Positions 36,719-46,498 are shown, counted from the first letter of the stretch. The stretch: 64,000 nt of DNA from Halioglobus sp. (GCA_020443425.1 JAGRIE010000010.1:54528-118527); one strand, 5' to 3'. Notes: generated from the letters alone by a model not told the origin. Numbers and translations: made by a program.

Positions 36719-39700
36719 CAGTCAGTGTCCATATGCCAGTAGGAACCGTAGGGCGCCGGTATCTGGGAGTTTGTCCGCAACGGGTTGCCGACGACATTGG
36801 TGGTTGACACGCCGGGCGGCAGCAGAAGGCGAATCTCGCCATCTTCCCCGAAATGCGCCGAGGGCGTATCCGGTATCAGTCCGCCTACCATCAGGAAGCG
36901 ATCATAATTGCCGTCGCCATCGAAGTCCATGACCGAGGTCGCACCCTGCAGGCTGACGTTGTACAGGCGGCCGGTACCGGGCGTGGGCTCACAGATATTG
37001 GTGGACTGGGCATCCGGGGAGAACGTGGTGAAGTAGACCTTGCCATCGATCGTCAGCGACTCCGCCAGGCTCTTCTCACCGTCGGCCAACAGATTGATCA
37101 ACCAACCCGACGCCTCTGACAATCCCTCCGCTGCCGCCGCCTTCTGGGCCGCGGTACCTTCCTGCAGCAGGTTATCGGTGGCATCGTACAAACCGGCGGG
37201 CGTCATCGGCAGGCCGCAGCGGAAATCCTGCTCGGGCTCGCTCACACAGACACTGCTGTCCAGCGCGCTGAAGTACGGGTTGATCTGCTTGTCGCGGATC
37301 ATGTAGAACTGGTTGTCCACCGCCACCCTGGTCTCATCCGTGGCATCGTCTTTCTCAGCCGGGTTGGTGCGATCGCCGGTGCCGATCAGGATCGCGTCGA
37401 CCGGCGCGTTATCGGCCGTGGTGCGCACTACATCGGGCGCACTGAAGAAGCGCCGGTCAGTGCTTCTGGTGCCGCCGTTGGCAGCAAACATTTTGACAAT
37501 GCGCCAGGTGTTCTGGCTGCTGGTTGGCAGGGCGTCCAGCGGCATATCGATACGCCACAGGTTGCCGCCGGTATCGCCGAAGTAGATTCTGTCGGCAACA
37601 CCGTCGCCATTGCTGTCGAGCGGCGTCACTGCGGCTGGCACGGAGTGAATAAGACCCGTCTCCTGCAGGTTCTTGTTGGAGTTCGACGCCGGTGTAACAC
37701 TCCAGACTTTTTCGCCGGTGACCGCGTCCACGAAAAAGATACCGCGCCCCATGCGGTCACTGTTGGAGACCGCCAGCGTGTCGTGATCGTCCTTCACCGG
37801 GTCGTACCCGGCGCCAAAAACCAGCACCGGCTTGTGGTAGCCCTCGTCATCCACATAGCCCGGGATACGCACGACTTTCGGCACGGACCAGGTTTGGCCC
37901 AGCTCTTCAAAGCCGTCTTCCTCATCGCTGATCCGCCACAGGAAGCTGGGCGTATCGGGGTCGGAGATATCCAGTGCGTACAGCTGGCGGCCCCCTCTGC
38001 GCAGACCGAAGTAGACCCGCGCTGAATCGCCCGCTGTGTGGTCGATAGTACCGTCCAGGTTGAGATCCTCCGTGGCGACCACCACAGGCGAGTCAATGCC
38101 GTAGACGCGCTCGGAAGACACCACGTTGTCCTTGCGACGGGTCAGTACCGAACCCAGTTCCTTGGCAAAGAATGCCCAGTCCTCTTCACCGTCGCTGTTT
38201 CCGAACATGTGCAGGAAGCCGGCGTTGGTACCCACCAGAATGCGGATATCCGGGTTCTCGTTGGTGAAGGAACCCAGTGCGCCGTAGTTCACAATATGCG
38301 GCTTGCTGTGCAGTATATCGCCGAGCAGCCACGGCCGGTTGTCATTGGTTGAGTCATCCTCATCCTCGTCCTCGGTGTCGTAACCCACGCCCCAGCGAAT
38401 GACTTCATTGAGCTCAGCCTGGTCACTGACACCCCAGACAGAATACAGCAGGGCCAGTTGATCCTCTGGTTCGGTGATATCAAAACCGTACGCCGCGGTG
38501 TCAATATTCGCGCTGCTGAACAGTTCCAGCGCCTCATCCGTGCCGGTATTGGTCCAGAGCCGGTTGGCGCGAGCGGACAGGTTGGTGGTGGCCAGCAGCC
38601 CGCCGACGCCGCCTTTGCCGACGTTGGCGCCGTCGACTTCGGTGCTCCAGACCGTCGTGGCATTGTCCTTGATCAGCCCGGTGGACGCGTCTATCGCCGG
38701 GTCGCCATTGCTGTCTTCCAGCACGGCATCGCCGGTGTCAAAGGAGATATCAAGGCGCTTGATATTACCCGGCCAGTTCTGGGAGTCATCGGGCTTGAAC
38801 ATGGCGAAGAACACTTCGTTGCGACTCTGCACACGGGTGAACGTATCCACGGCCACCGCCGGCGCAGTGAAGGTGGAGTCGGTGGAGAGAATGCTGAGCA
38901 CGGCGCCCTGGAATGCCGCGGTCAGCTCCGCTGAGTTTTCGGCCTGGTAGTAGCGCCCCTTACCTTTGGTCGCCGCGTCCCTGAGCAATTCCTGCCGCTG
39001 CGTGAAGCCGATGGTATAGGTGATACCAAACTGGTTGCCGTTGCTGGCGACGCCATCCAGGTCGCGGTTCGCCATATACTCTGTCAGGGTCGGCAGGCAG
39101 TTCTTGTCGGTGTTGCCATTGCTGTCAATCTCGTAGCGGCCACAGGTTTTGCCGGTGAGTGACTCGATCGCACTGTTGGCATAGGAGTCGTAGGTCGGAT
39201 AGCCGTCTGTCATCAGGATGACATAGGTATAGGCACAGTCGCTGGTGGGCGGGGCATACTTGCCGCCACTTTCCGCCGCATAATCGCGGTCCGGGCTGTC
39301 ACTGGAGCGTTTTTTATTACCGTACACCAGCGACTGGCCGGAGAGGTAACGGTAGACCTCGTAGGTGGATTCGCACAGTGGCGTCCAGGTGTCGGGGCTC
39401 AGGCTGCTGACCACATTTGTCAGCGTTGTACGCTGTGCATCGCTCATACTCGGGATAATGCGCTTTACAATCCTGCCGCCGTTATTGCTGCTACTGCTGT
39501 TGCCGTTGTTGTAGTTGAACACCGCCAGGCCAAAATCGATGATCGGGTTGGAGTTGATCAGGCTGTTGACCACTTCCTGTGCAATCTGCATACGGGTCTT
39601 CTCTTCCGACAAGATCGTGTCGTCGTACAGCCAGTCCATGTAGTGGGCGCTGTAGAAGGTGTAGGTGGTATTGCCCCAGTCGACGTTGGAGGTGCCGCGA

Positions 39701-40377
39701 TTATCGGTGTACGCCTGGCTGTTGGAGGCAGCGGGGTCACTCGGCTGGTAGGGGTAGCCATCGTCCTGGCCCGGGCCATTCCCGGCATTGCCCGGATCAA
39801 TCACGTCAGCCGCACAGTCGACATGCATCGGCGAGCGGTCGCTGGTGCTGAGCGCACGCCACTCGGCCTCATCACCACTCCAGTACCGGGTTTCCACCCA
39901 CTCCCAATCTCTGCAGCGTCCCTTTTTGTACCGGGTACATTCCCAGCCGGAACTCTCGTGCCAATAGCCATCACTGGGGCGCCACAACTGGGCTTTGGAG
40001 GTGAATTTTCCCACGGTACTGAGCGGTGTGACCGAGGAGGCACAGCGATTGCTGCTGGTGGAGAAGTACTGGCTTGAGTTCGAGCTGGGTGGATACTGGT
40101 CATCGGACCAATAGATACGGTCGCTGTTGAAGCGCTGCACGTAGGTGCCATTGGGATCGTACTCAGGGCGCTCCCCGCCCTCCTGAACCACGGTATCCAT
40201 ACTGCCGGAGTTATCGAAAATGATCAGGACTTTGGGACGCCCCGAAGTACCAGACTGGTAATCGGCCTGGTAGATCTCGGTATCATCAGCGCGTACAGCG
40301 GGGCCGGCTGCGACAAGCAGCACCAGCAGGCTGGCCACCACCAGCAGCCGCTCCACTCCTTCAACGCAGTATTTCAT
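36718..40377 (-). CDS. pilY1: PilY1-type pilus tip adhesin
   Basis: About 1219 residues from the ATG at 40377, which follows GGGGAG. A signal peptide precedes a von Willebrand A-like domain with the MIDAS motif DNSGSMD near residue 43. The C-terminal part is the PilC/PilY1 beta-propeller, with calcium-loop-like stretches DLNLDGTID, DSNGDGVAD and DFDGDGNYD. PilY1 sits at the pilus tip, supports pilus extension and takes part in surface sensing linked to c-di-GMP. A longer in-frame start would overlap the pilX end and has no signal peptide. Confidence 0.93.
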   Translation of the reverse strand: MKYCVEGVERLLVVASLLVLLVAAGPAVRADDTEIYQADYQSGTSGRPKVLIIFDNSGSMDTVVQEGGERPEYDPNGTYVQRFNSDRIYWSDDQYPPSSNSSQYFSTSSNRCASSVTPLSTVGKFTSKAQLWRPSDGYWHESSGWECTRYKKGRCRDWEWVETRYWSGDEAEWRALSTSDRSPMHVDCAADVIDPGNAGNGPGQDDGYPYQPSDPAASNSQAYTDNRGTSNVDWGNTTYTFYSAHYMDWLYDDTILSEEKTRMQIAQEVVNSLINSNPIIDFGLAVFNYNNGNSSSSNNGGRIVKRIIPSMSDAQRTTLTNVVSSLSPDTWTPLCESTYEVYRYLSGQSLVYGNKKRSSDSPDRDYAAESGGKYAPPTSDCAYTYVILMTDGYPTYDSYANSAIESLTGKTCGRYEIDSNGNTDKNCLPTLTEYMANRDLDGVASNGNQFGITYTIGFTQRQELLRDAATKGKGRYYQAENSAELTAAFQGAVLSILSTDSTFTAPAVAVDTFTRVQSRNEVFFAMFKPDDSQNWPGNIKRLDISFDTGDAVLEDSNGDPAIDASTGLIKDNATTVWSTEVDGANVGKGGVGGLLATTNLSARANRLWTNTGTDEALELFSSANIDTAAYGFDITEPEDQLALLYSVWGVSDQAELNEVIRWGVGYDTEDEDEDDSTNDNRPWLLGDILHSKPHIVNYGALGSFTNENPDIRILVGTNAGFLHMFGNSDGEEDWAFFAKELGSVLTRRKDNVVSSERVYGIDSPVVVATEDLNLDGTIDHTAGDSARVYFGLRRGGRQLYALDISDPDTPSFLWRISDEEDGFEELGQTWSVPKVVRIPGYVDDEGYHKPVLVFGAGYDPVKDDHDTLAVSNSDRMGRGIFFVDAVTGEKVWSVTPASNSNKNLQETGLIHSVPAAVTPLDSNGDGVADRIYFGDTGGNLWRIDMPLDALPTSSQNTWRIVKMFAANGGTRSTDRRFFSAPDVVRTTADNAPVDAILIGTGDRTNPAEKDDATDETRVAVDNQFYMIRDKQINPYFSALDSSVCVSEPEQDFRCGLPMTPAGLYDATDNLLQEGTAAQKAAAAEGLSEASGWLINLLADGEKSLAESLTIDGKVYFTTFSPDAQSTNICEPTPGTGRLYNVSLQGATSVMDFDGDGNYDRFLMVGGLIPDTPSAHFGEDGEIRLLLPPGVSTTNVVGNPLRTNSQIPAPYGSYWHMDTD

Positions 40378-40441
40378 AGCCACCCACTCCCCTGTTTTAT
40401 GACAGCTGCGGCGGCCTGGCCACCACAATTGCCGCCGCCCA

Positions 40442-40933
40442 CTAGCGGACATTCTTGCCGATAATCGTCTTGACCACACCGACGTTAATCCTGGTGCGCG
40501 CGCGCCTCTCCACCTCGTGTTCGGACTCGATCCGGTAGTAATCGCAATCAAACAGCCCCACGCTGGAGCCGTTCGCTCGCCGCGGGCAGGCCGTGGCATC
40601 CACGGTAAGGAAAACGTCAGTCGTCACGGAGTCAGGGCCGCTGTCCAGCAGCCGCAGCGGGTTGTCGTCATCACCATAAGCGGCGAATACGTCCTCTGTA
40701 GAGGCGCCCATGAACAGGTCATTGGCGGTGCCCGATGTGGCGAGTGCAGCGTACACACCGGCCTCCGCGGCCTGGAAGGATTGTAATCCATCCTGGGCAT
40801 TCATCGACATCTTCAGCGCGGAGCGGCTGTTGGTCGCCGCCACCACACTGATCACTGTGAGAATCAGCAGAAACAACAGGGACACGACCAGTGCCATGCC
40901 CTGCTGTTGCGATCTGCCCGCAAAACCGCTCAT
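40442..40933 (-). CDS. pilX: minor pilin assembly protein PilX
   Basis: A 163-residue protein. The N-terminal helix is QQGMALVVSLLFLLILTVIS, followed by the PilX-typical AEAGVYAAL near residue 57 and a head with a few cysteines. The Glu5 of classical pilins is not present, as in PilX proteins. It primes pilus assembly with FimT/PilV/PilW and PilY1. Its ATG overlaps the pilW stop by 4 bases. Confidence 0.88.
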   Translation of the reverse strand: MSGFAGRSQQQGMALVVSLLFLLILTVISVVAATNSRSALKMSMNAQDGLQSFQAAEAGVYAALATSGTANDLFMGASTEDVFAAYGDDDNPLRLLDSGPDSVTTDVFLTVDATACPRRANGSSVGLFDCDYYRIESEHEVERRARTRINVGVVKTIIGKNVR

Positions 40934-41964
40934 GCCGCGTTACCTCGTATCATCAATTTAGGATTGCGCAGCGACATACTGTTGGTGATCAACATGCGCC
41001 TGAAGCTGTCCGCCGGTGTCACATTGCCGCCCGGCATGACATAGGATTTCGGGTTGCTGTAGTTCGGGTCCTCATTGGCACTGCGCACCAGCACCGAGAC
41101 CTCTACCGACTCCACCTGCCCCCAGTTGCTACCCATATCGCCCACCGCGGTGTAGGTATCCACTTCACCATCCCCGCTGCCGGCACCGTCCAGGCCGAAA
41201 CGCAGTCGCATATCCTCGACGCCTTCAACCAGATCTTCGGTCACAATGGTCATGCCGCCGGCGACAAACGCCAGCACCTTGCGGCTCAACTGCGGGATAT
41301 CGTCGTCGCGGACATAGTACACCTCGTAGCGGTAGGCCCAGGCGACACCACCCGGCACATCCCCTCCGGTGAGTATGCTGGGTGCGGAGTCCGCCCCGTC
41401 GAACATAATGCCCACGGTATCGTTGGTCATCACATAGGTCTGTGTGGCGCTCAGCGCAGTGGGCGTGTCGATTTCGCCGTCGCCGTGGGTCTCCACATCC
41501 GGGTCCGGGTTATCTCGCGGCCCATCAGTAAAGGGACTGGGTGCCACCGACTTGATCACAAGCACATGGCTGCCCGGCACGGCGTCGGTAATGCAACCCA
41601 GCGCATCGCCGTCAGCGTCGGCGACAGCGGCAAACAGGTAGTTCTGCAGGTCGTAGGCGGCGGCATCTCCGGCGCAGTCCACGGCGCCGGGTATCGCCGT
41701 CAGGTCATCGTCCAGCTCAATGCGGTTGGATTGCACCTCGCCAAAAAAGCCCGCGTGCAACAGTGCGTTGTTCAGCAGGCGCTGGGCAAACTGGGCGTTT
41801 TCTGTCAGCGCCGAGATTTGCTCGACCTCGGTGTAGGAGCGCTTTGACGCCAGGAAAATCGATATCGCCCCGCCAATCAGTATCAGTCCGAGCAGCATCC
41901 CTATCATCAACTCGATGGCGGATATACCTTTCTGGCGCTGCCGTAAGCCCTGGCGCATGCTCAA
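40930..41964 (-). CDS. pilW: minor pilin PilW
   Basis: A 344-residue prepilin-like protein. The leader ends QRQKG and the mature part begins ISAIELMIGMLLGLILIGG, with Glu5 kept but Ile at position 1. YTEVEQISALTENAQFAQRLL follows, which is typical of PilW. The large head has several cysteines. It overlaps both neighbours by 4 bases, so the set is translationally coupled. Confidence 0.9.
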   Translation of the reverse strand: MSMRQGLRQRQKGISAIELMIGMLLGLILIGGAISIFLASKRSYTEVEQISALTENAQFAQRLLNNALLHAGFFGEVQSNRIELDDDLTAIPGAVDCAGDAAAYDLQNYLFAAVADADGDALGCITDAVPGSHVLVIKSVAPSPFTDGPRDNPDPDVETHGDGEIDTPTALSATQTYVMTNDTVGIMFDGADSAPSILTGGDVPGGVAWAYRYEVYYVRDDDIPQLSRKVLAFVAGGMTIVTEDLVEGVEDMRLRFGLDGAGSGDGEVDTYTAVGDMGSNWGQVESVEVSVLVRSANEDPNYSNPKSYVMPGGNVTPADSFRRMLITNSMSLRNPKLMIRGNAA

Positions 41965-42581
41965 ATCTCCGTCTCGTCTACCACAAAGGTATTCACCGCC
42001 ACCTGCCGGCGATAGCCTTCGTCGCCGTCGCTCACGCCGCCGCAGACATTTTCATCGTCTTCCAGCGCGTCAGCGGTATCGACCAGGCCGCGCCACTGGA
42101 TAATCACGCTGAGCTGGCCGGACCGGACACGAGGTGCGGCCGGCGTAAAGACGATACAGCCGCGCGGGCTGACCAGGCCATCAGCGCCCTCTCCCGCCAC
42201 GGTCGCAGTCTGGCCCTGCAGCGACTGCTCCCAGGCCCACAGATCGTGAGCCGCCAGTTGTGTCGGCGTACAGGGGCTGGATGAGCAGTTCGGTGAGGGC
42301 TCCGGACTGGGCTCACCGCTGGGTGAAGCAGGGCCGACGGGATTCAGGCCGATATTGTAGGTTGCGATGGCGGCAGGATTGATACGGATTCGCTCCACCA
42401 TTGCGTCCGCCAGCTCAACGGCGCGCGTCCGCTGCACGGCCTGGTGCTGGGACACCTTGGAATTCACCATCAGGCCAACCACACCCAGCAACCCGACGCT
42501 GAGAATCAGAAAAGCGACCAGCACCTCAAGCAGGGTGAAGCCGGACTGGCTGGAGACGGCGGATTTACTGACAGGAGACAT
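41961..42581 (-). CDS. pilV: minor pilin PilV
   Basis: About 206 residues from the ATG at 42581 (or the adjacent ATG at 42584). The prepilin site is QSG|FTLLEVLVAFLILSVGL with Glu5. The head includes a Pro/Ser-rich stretch near 85-100 and paired cysteines. It overlaps the fimT end by about 17 bases. A much longer in-frame start inside fimT is unlikely because it would give an overlong leader. Confidence 0.88.
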   Translation of the reverse strand: MSPVSKSAVSSQSGFTLLEVLVAFLILSVGLLGVVGLMVNSKVSQHQAVQRTRAVELADAMVERIRINPAAIATYNIGLNPVGPASPSGEPSPEPSPNCSSSPCTPTQLAAHDLWAWEQSLQGQTATVAGEGADGLVSPRGCIVFTPAAPRVRSGQLSVIIQWRGLVDTADALEDDENVCGGVSDGDEGYRRQVAVNTFVVDETEI

Positions 42582-43140
42582 CATTGCCGGTGTGATCCTG
42601 AACGATGTGCGTGGAATCCTCATCTTCCGATGGCACTGCGGCCCTGACAGCACCCACTGCGGTGACAATCAGCCCGCGGGCATCACCGGCACCGCGGTCG
42701 TCACAGAAGGTAAACGTCCCGTTGCTGCCAAGCGCCGTGCCGTTGCTGTCGAAGCGCAGGGTCGTGCCCGCCCCGACCTGGTTGTAACTGATGGCGATAC
42801 CCTGGGTGTTTTGCTCGCGGCTCTGCAGCAGTTGTTCATCGTTGTCGAGCTGGCCGTCGTTGTCCAGGTCGATGAAGGCCATGTAGCCCACGCCCCAGTC
42901 ACCAGAGCTGCAATCAATCGCATTGGCGCTGCGGCATACGGTCACGGTCGTGCGCTGCGTCTGCGCCTCTGAGCGCGCCGCGCTGAGGACGGTGCGCAGC
43001 GCGTAGTTTTCGGTCACCAGGCGATTGTTCTTGATCATCGCGCTGAAGGAGGGGACGCCCGCTGACAGCAGTACCGCCACGACGGCCAGCGTCACCATCA
43101 GTTCGATCAGCGTGAAGCCGCGACTTGTGTTCACTCTCAT
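42565..43140 (-). CDS. fimT: minor pseudopilin FimT/GspH
   Basis: A 191-residue prepilin. The leader MRVNTSRG is followed by FTLIELMVTLAVVAVLL with Glu5, then SFSAMIKNNRLVTENYALR and SAARSEAQ, typical of the FimT/GspH family. It is the first gene of the minor pilin operon. A GAGAGG site lies about 11 bases before the ATG. The 190 bases between this start and the c-di-GMP riboswitch form the expression platform. Confidence 0.9.
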   Translation of the reverse strand: MRVNTSRGFTLIELMVTLAVVAVLLSAGVPSFSAMIKNNRLVTENYALRTVLSAARSEAQTQRTTVTVCRSANAIDCSSGDWGVGYMAFIDLDNDGQLDNDEQLLQSREQNTQGIAISYNQVGAGTTLRFDSNGTALGSNGTFTFCDDRGAGDARGLIVTAVGAVRAAVPSEDEDSTHIVQDHTGNDVSCQ

Positions 43141-43197
43141 AGCGCTCGTTACCTCTCTTCCGGGCGGCCGCTGTTGGCCTGGTCACTCGCAGTGACT

Positions 43198-43220
43198 GAA
43201 AAAGCGGTACAAAGAACCGT
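43198..43220 (-). terminator. possible expression-platform terminator
   Basis: On the minus strand CGGT and ACCG pair around a 7-base loop and are followed by CTTTTT. The stem is only 4-5 pairs, so it is weak for an intrinsic terminator. It lies between the aptamer and fimT, where a riboswitch-controlled terminator would be expected. Confidence 0.35.
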
Positions 43221-43330
43221 TGGAGGCGCGAAGGCGAGGGATGGGCAGGCGCCGGACACAGTCCGTCACCAGTGGCGATTGCGGGGGCCATGTCAGTTGT
43301 ACCCCGACCATCATTGTTACGTCACTTTCC

Positions 43331-43415
43331 ATTCCGGCGGCCCCGCTGTCATCAGGCTTACGCCTCTTAGACCGGTTGCTTTGCGTCCCCACCTTTCAGT
43401 GGGTTTGCCTTTTTC
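43331..43415 (-). promoter_or_regulatory. cyclic-di-GMP-I (GEMM-I) riboswitch
   Basis: Read on the minus strand, the order of conserved parts matches GEMM-I: GGCAAACC, a hairpin CCCACU-GAAA-GGUGGG with a GNRA loop, GGACGCAAAGC, ACCGGUCUAA, a second hairpin AGGC-GUAA-GCCU, CAGCGGGG and a closing GCC. It lies about 190 bases ahead of fimT and is the only gene start it could control. c-di-GMP control of minor pilins fits the role of PilY1 in surface attachment. Confidence 0.92.
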
Positions 43416-43583
43416 AGAACTGACTTACTGTCACAGACTATGGCACCGGGCCACAGACAGTCAATGATATGCCGCCATGATATTTTCTGATATCGAGTTA
43501 TACGCCCAGGTTATATCAGGGCGGGTCTGCGGCGCCCGACTGCCGACGCCTGGCAGGGCGCGGGCGCCACCGGGCGCGGCTTG

Positions 43584-43790
43584 CTAGTTCTGCTTGAGAA
43601 TTTCGTTCTTGGTGCGATTGTACTCGCTCTCCGAAATAACGCCCTGGTCGTAGGCCGCCTTCAGGTCGAGCAGCTGTTTGCCCTGGGTCTCCGTGGTCTT
43701 CACCACCGTCTGTGTATCGTTGCCACCGCACCCGGACAGGCCCAACACCAACGCCAGCACGGTGGCGCTCACAGCAATCTGTTTCAACAC
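43584..43790 (-). CDS. small SHOCT-domain lipoprotein
   Basis: About 68 residues from a GTG at 43790, which follows AAAGGA. The signal ends in the lipobox LGLSGC. The C-terminal half (LLDLKAAYDQGVISESEYNRT) is a SHOCT module, a short helical pair found at the ends of many unrelated proteins. An ATG at 43838 would put 16 extra residues before the signal and is less likely. It lies downstream of the amtB terminator and probably has its own promoter. Confidence 0.72.
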   Translation of the reverse strand: MLKQIAVSATVLALVLGLSGCGGNDTQTVVKTTETQGKQLLDLKAAYDQGVISESEYNRTKNEILKQN

Positions 43791-43882
43791 TTGATGTAAT
43801 CCTTTCTGATGAATGATTGTCACATCCCGGCGCCGCACAACAGCGAGCGATTGGCAGCAGCGGAAAGCGCAACATTATGGAA

Positions 43883-43910
43883 TAAAAAAAGGGGGGCCGA
43901 AAGGCCCCCC
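43883..43910 (-). terminator. intrinsic terminator of the porin-glnK-amtB operon
   Basis: On the minus strand GGGGGGCC and GGCCCCCC pair around TTTC and are followed by a run of seven T. It lies 45 bases past the amtB stop, which makes it the clearest intrinsic terminator of the central part of the window. Confidence 0.92.
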
Positions 43911-43954
43911 AAACACGCATCATAAGACGCGCCCGCAAAGTCTATGCACTACAC

Positions 43955-45208
43955 TCAGCCGCTACCGCTGGCGCCGACGAACTCGGGGTAGGCTTCCATA
44001 CCGCACTCAGCCATATCCACACCCTCGTACTCTTCCTGCTCGCTGACACGGATACCCATGACGGCTTTCAGGATGCCCCAGACGATCAGGCTGACCACGA
44101 ACACCCAGATGAAGATGGTCAGGGCGCCGATGATCTGGCCGCTGAAAGAGGATCCATCGTTGGTGACGGGTACCAGCAGCAGGCCCAGCAGACCGACAAC
44201 ACCGTGTACCGAGATCGCACCAACAGGGTCATCGATTTTCAGCTTGTCCAGGGTGACGATGGCGAATACCACCAGCACACCACCGATGACACCGAACAGG
44301 GTCGCCTGCAGGGGGCTCGGTGTCGACGGCTCAGCAGTGATGGCAACCAAGCCAGCCAGTGCGCCGTTGAGGGCCATCGTGAGGTCGGCTTTACCGAACA
44401 TCATGCGCGCCACAATCAGTGCGGCGATCAGGCCACCGGCCGCAGCCGCGTTGGTGTTCATGAACACCACTGCCACCGCGTTGGCACTTTCCACACTGGC
44501 TGTCGCCAGCACCGAGCCACCGTTGAATCCGAACCAGCCCAACCACAGTACAAAGGTACCCAGCGTTGCCATGGGAAGGTTGGCACCCGGGATCGGGCGG
44601 ACCGAGCCGTCAGCACCGTACTTGCCTTTTCGCGCGCCGAGCAGCAGTACACCTGCCAGAGCCGCGGCAGCACCTGCCATGTGGACGATGCCGGAGCCGG
44701 CGAAGTCAGAGAAGCCGAGGTCGCCCAGCGTGTACATGCCGAACACCGCTTCACCACCCCAGGTCCAGCTACCTTCCATCGGATAGATAAAGCCGGTCAT
44801 GACGATGGCGAATGTCAGGAAGGCCCACAACTTCATCCGCTCGGCAACCGCACCGGACACGATGGACATGGCTGTCGCCACGAAGACCACCTGGAAGAAG
44901 AAGTCAGCCGAGGGGGCGTAGGTTGCCGGCTCTTCCGCTCCAGCGACACCGTCAGCAACAATTCCCTGCAAAAACAGCGTAAAGTCGCCACCACCGTACA
45001 TGATGGAGTAACCGCAGATCATGTACATGGTACAGGCTACCGCGTACAGCGAAATGTTCTTGAGCAGGATCTCAGTCGTGTTTTTGGAACGCACCAGACC
45101 AGCTTCGAGCATTGCGAAGCCTGCTGCCATCCACATTACCAGCGCGCCACAGATCAGGAAATAAAACGTATCCAGGGCGTACTGTAGTTCAAAAATAGTG
45201 TTTTCCAT
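43955..45208 (-). CDS. amtB: ammonium transporter AmtB
   Basis: A 417-residue inner-membrane channel with eleven predicted membrane segments. DFAGSGIVHMAGAAAAL near 155 carries the conserved Asp and first pore His; AISVHGVVGLLG near 300 carries the second. The C-terminal cytoplasmic tail is where GlnK docks to close the channel. There is no strong cleavable signal. It is the last gene of the porin-glnK-amtB set, 33 bases after glnK. Confidence 0.95.
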   Translation of the reverse strand: MENTIFELQYALDTFYFLICGALVMWMAAGFAMLEAGLVRSKNTTEILLKNISLYAVACTMYMICGYSIMYGGGDFTLFLQGIVADGVAGAEEPATYAPSADFFFQVVFVATAMSIVSGAVAERMKLWAFLTFAIVMTGFIYPMEGSWTWGGEAVFGMYTLGDLGFSDFAGSGIVHMAGAAAALAGVLLLGARKGKYGADGSVRPIPGANLPMATLGTFVLWLGWFGFNGGSVLATASVESANAVAVVFMNTNAAAAGGLIAALIVARMMFGKADLTMALNGALAGLVAITAEPSTPSPLQATLFGVIGGVLVVFAIVTLDKLKIDDPVGAISVHGVVGLLGLLLVPVTNDGSSFSGQIIGALTIFIWVFVVSLIVWGILKAVMGIRVSEQEEYEGVDMAECGMEAYPEFVGASGSG

Positions 45209-45241
45209 GGGAATACTCTCTGCTAACAGTCGATTGGGGGT

Positions 45242-45640
<399 letters not shown>

Positions 45641-45643
45641 CTA

Positions 45644-46375
45644 TTACAGGCTCTTGCTGATTGAGAAGACCGCTGTGTCGTCGCAGTAGTTGCTGTTCCA
45701 GCAGTCGTCGTCATCGAGGTCGGTACCGACCCAGGCCACGGAGAAATCAACACCTTTGAAGGTGTAACCCAGGGTTACCGAGTAGTCGGTGTAGCTGTCC
45801 TCGTCTGTCGCGAAAAAGCCGACATCATCGAAGTCGTTGTAGCCCACGTGCAGGCCCAGCGAGAAGTCCTCGAGGAAGGACAGGCTGTAGTCACCTGAGT
45901 AGTACCAGTACTTGCCGGTCTTCGCGTAGAAGTCGTCCGAGTACACGATACCGATCGACAGGTCTTTCCAGGACGGTGTGATGTGGAACTCCTGGTAGTC
46001 ACCTTTGGGGTCAACGGTGTCACCGGGGTACTGGTAGTAGGCGTAGCCCACGTCTACCGCGAAGTCGGTATCACCGATAGGACCGGCCCAACCTGCGTAG
46101 TAGTCGATCTCCATGGTGCCCCAGCTACCTGTGTCGTTGTCGCTTCCGAAATCCACTGAGGAAGCCCAGGTGCCGACATAGATGCCCGGCTCAAAGGATG
46201 CATCGAAGCCGCCCTGAATTGCCGCATTGGTATCGGTTTGCGAAATACCGCGGAAGCGGTAGTCAGAAACCAGCGCGACGTTTGCGCTGATATCGAAGGC
46301 CTGTACTGACGCTGCTCCCATACCTGTCAGAAGGGCGGTGCTTACTGCTGCTGTAACCAGTTTCTTGTTTAACAT
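45644..46375 (-). CDS. TorF family putative porin
   Basis: A 243-residue outer-membrane protein. The signal peptide ends near AASVQA and the mature part begins FDISANVALVSDYRFRGISQT, the hallmark of the TorF/TIGR02001 family. Alternating aromatic strands run to the terminal SISKSL. Genes of this family recur beside glnK-amtB in marine gammaproteobacteria. It is first in the operon and directly downstream of the sigma-54 promoter, which suggests a role in uptake of a nitrogen compound; the solute is not known. Confidence 0.85.
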   Translation of the reverse strand: MLNKKLVTAAVSTALLTGMGAASVQAFDISANVALVSDYRFRGISQTDTNAAIQGGFDASFEPGIYVGTWASSVDFGSDNDTGSWGTMEIDYYAGWAGPIGDTDFAVDVGYAYYQYPGDTVDPKGDYQEFHITPSWKDLSIGIVYSDDFYAKTGKYWYYSGDYSLSFLEDFSLGLHVGYNDFDDVGFFATDEDSYTDYSVTLGYTFKGVDFSVAWVGTDLDDDDCWNSNYCDDTAVFSISKSL

Positions 46376-46482
46376 GTCTCTTTACTCCCGTGTGTTTTAA
46401 GTCAGAAAACAGACTCTGCAAAGCGTCAAATTATTGCTGCGGACGCATTTCGTGCGCATTACTAATCTGTCGCCTAGACATA

Positions 46483-46498
46483 GCAGAGTCTGTGCCAA
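46483..46498 (-). promoter_or_regulatory. sigma-54 promoter of the porin-glnK-amtB operon
   Basis: On the minus strand TTGGCACAGACTCTGC shows GG and GC exactly ten bases apart, matching the -24/-12 elements. Transcription would start near 46471, about 95 bases before the porin ATG. This is the expected promoter type for an NtrC-controlled glnK-amtB unit. Confidence 0.85.

Larger units (their letters stand above)
43141..43583. other. 443-base noncoding region with riboswitch leader
   Basis: No gene is supported here. On the minus strand it holds the c-di-GMP-I aptamer (43331-43415) and, downstream of it, a weak hairpin plus T-tract (43198-43220) and a 6-bp stem GTCACT-CGC-AGTGAC at 43182-43196. 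The promoter of the pilin operon should lie beyond 43415. Confidence 0.6.

Noticed and set aside
43183-43392. Minus-strand reading frame of 69 codons starting inside the c-di-GMP aptamer
   Set aside because: Its start lies in conserved riboswitch sequence and the product has no domain; the RNA explains the region better.
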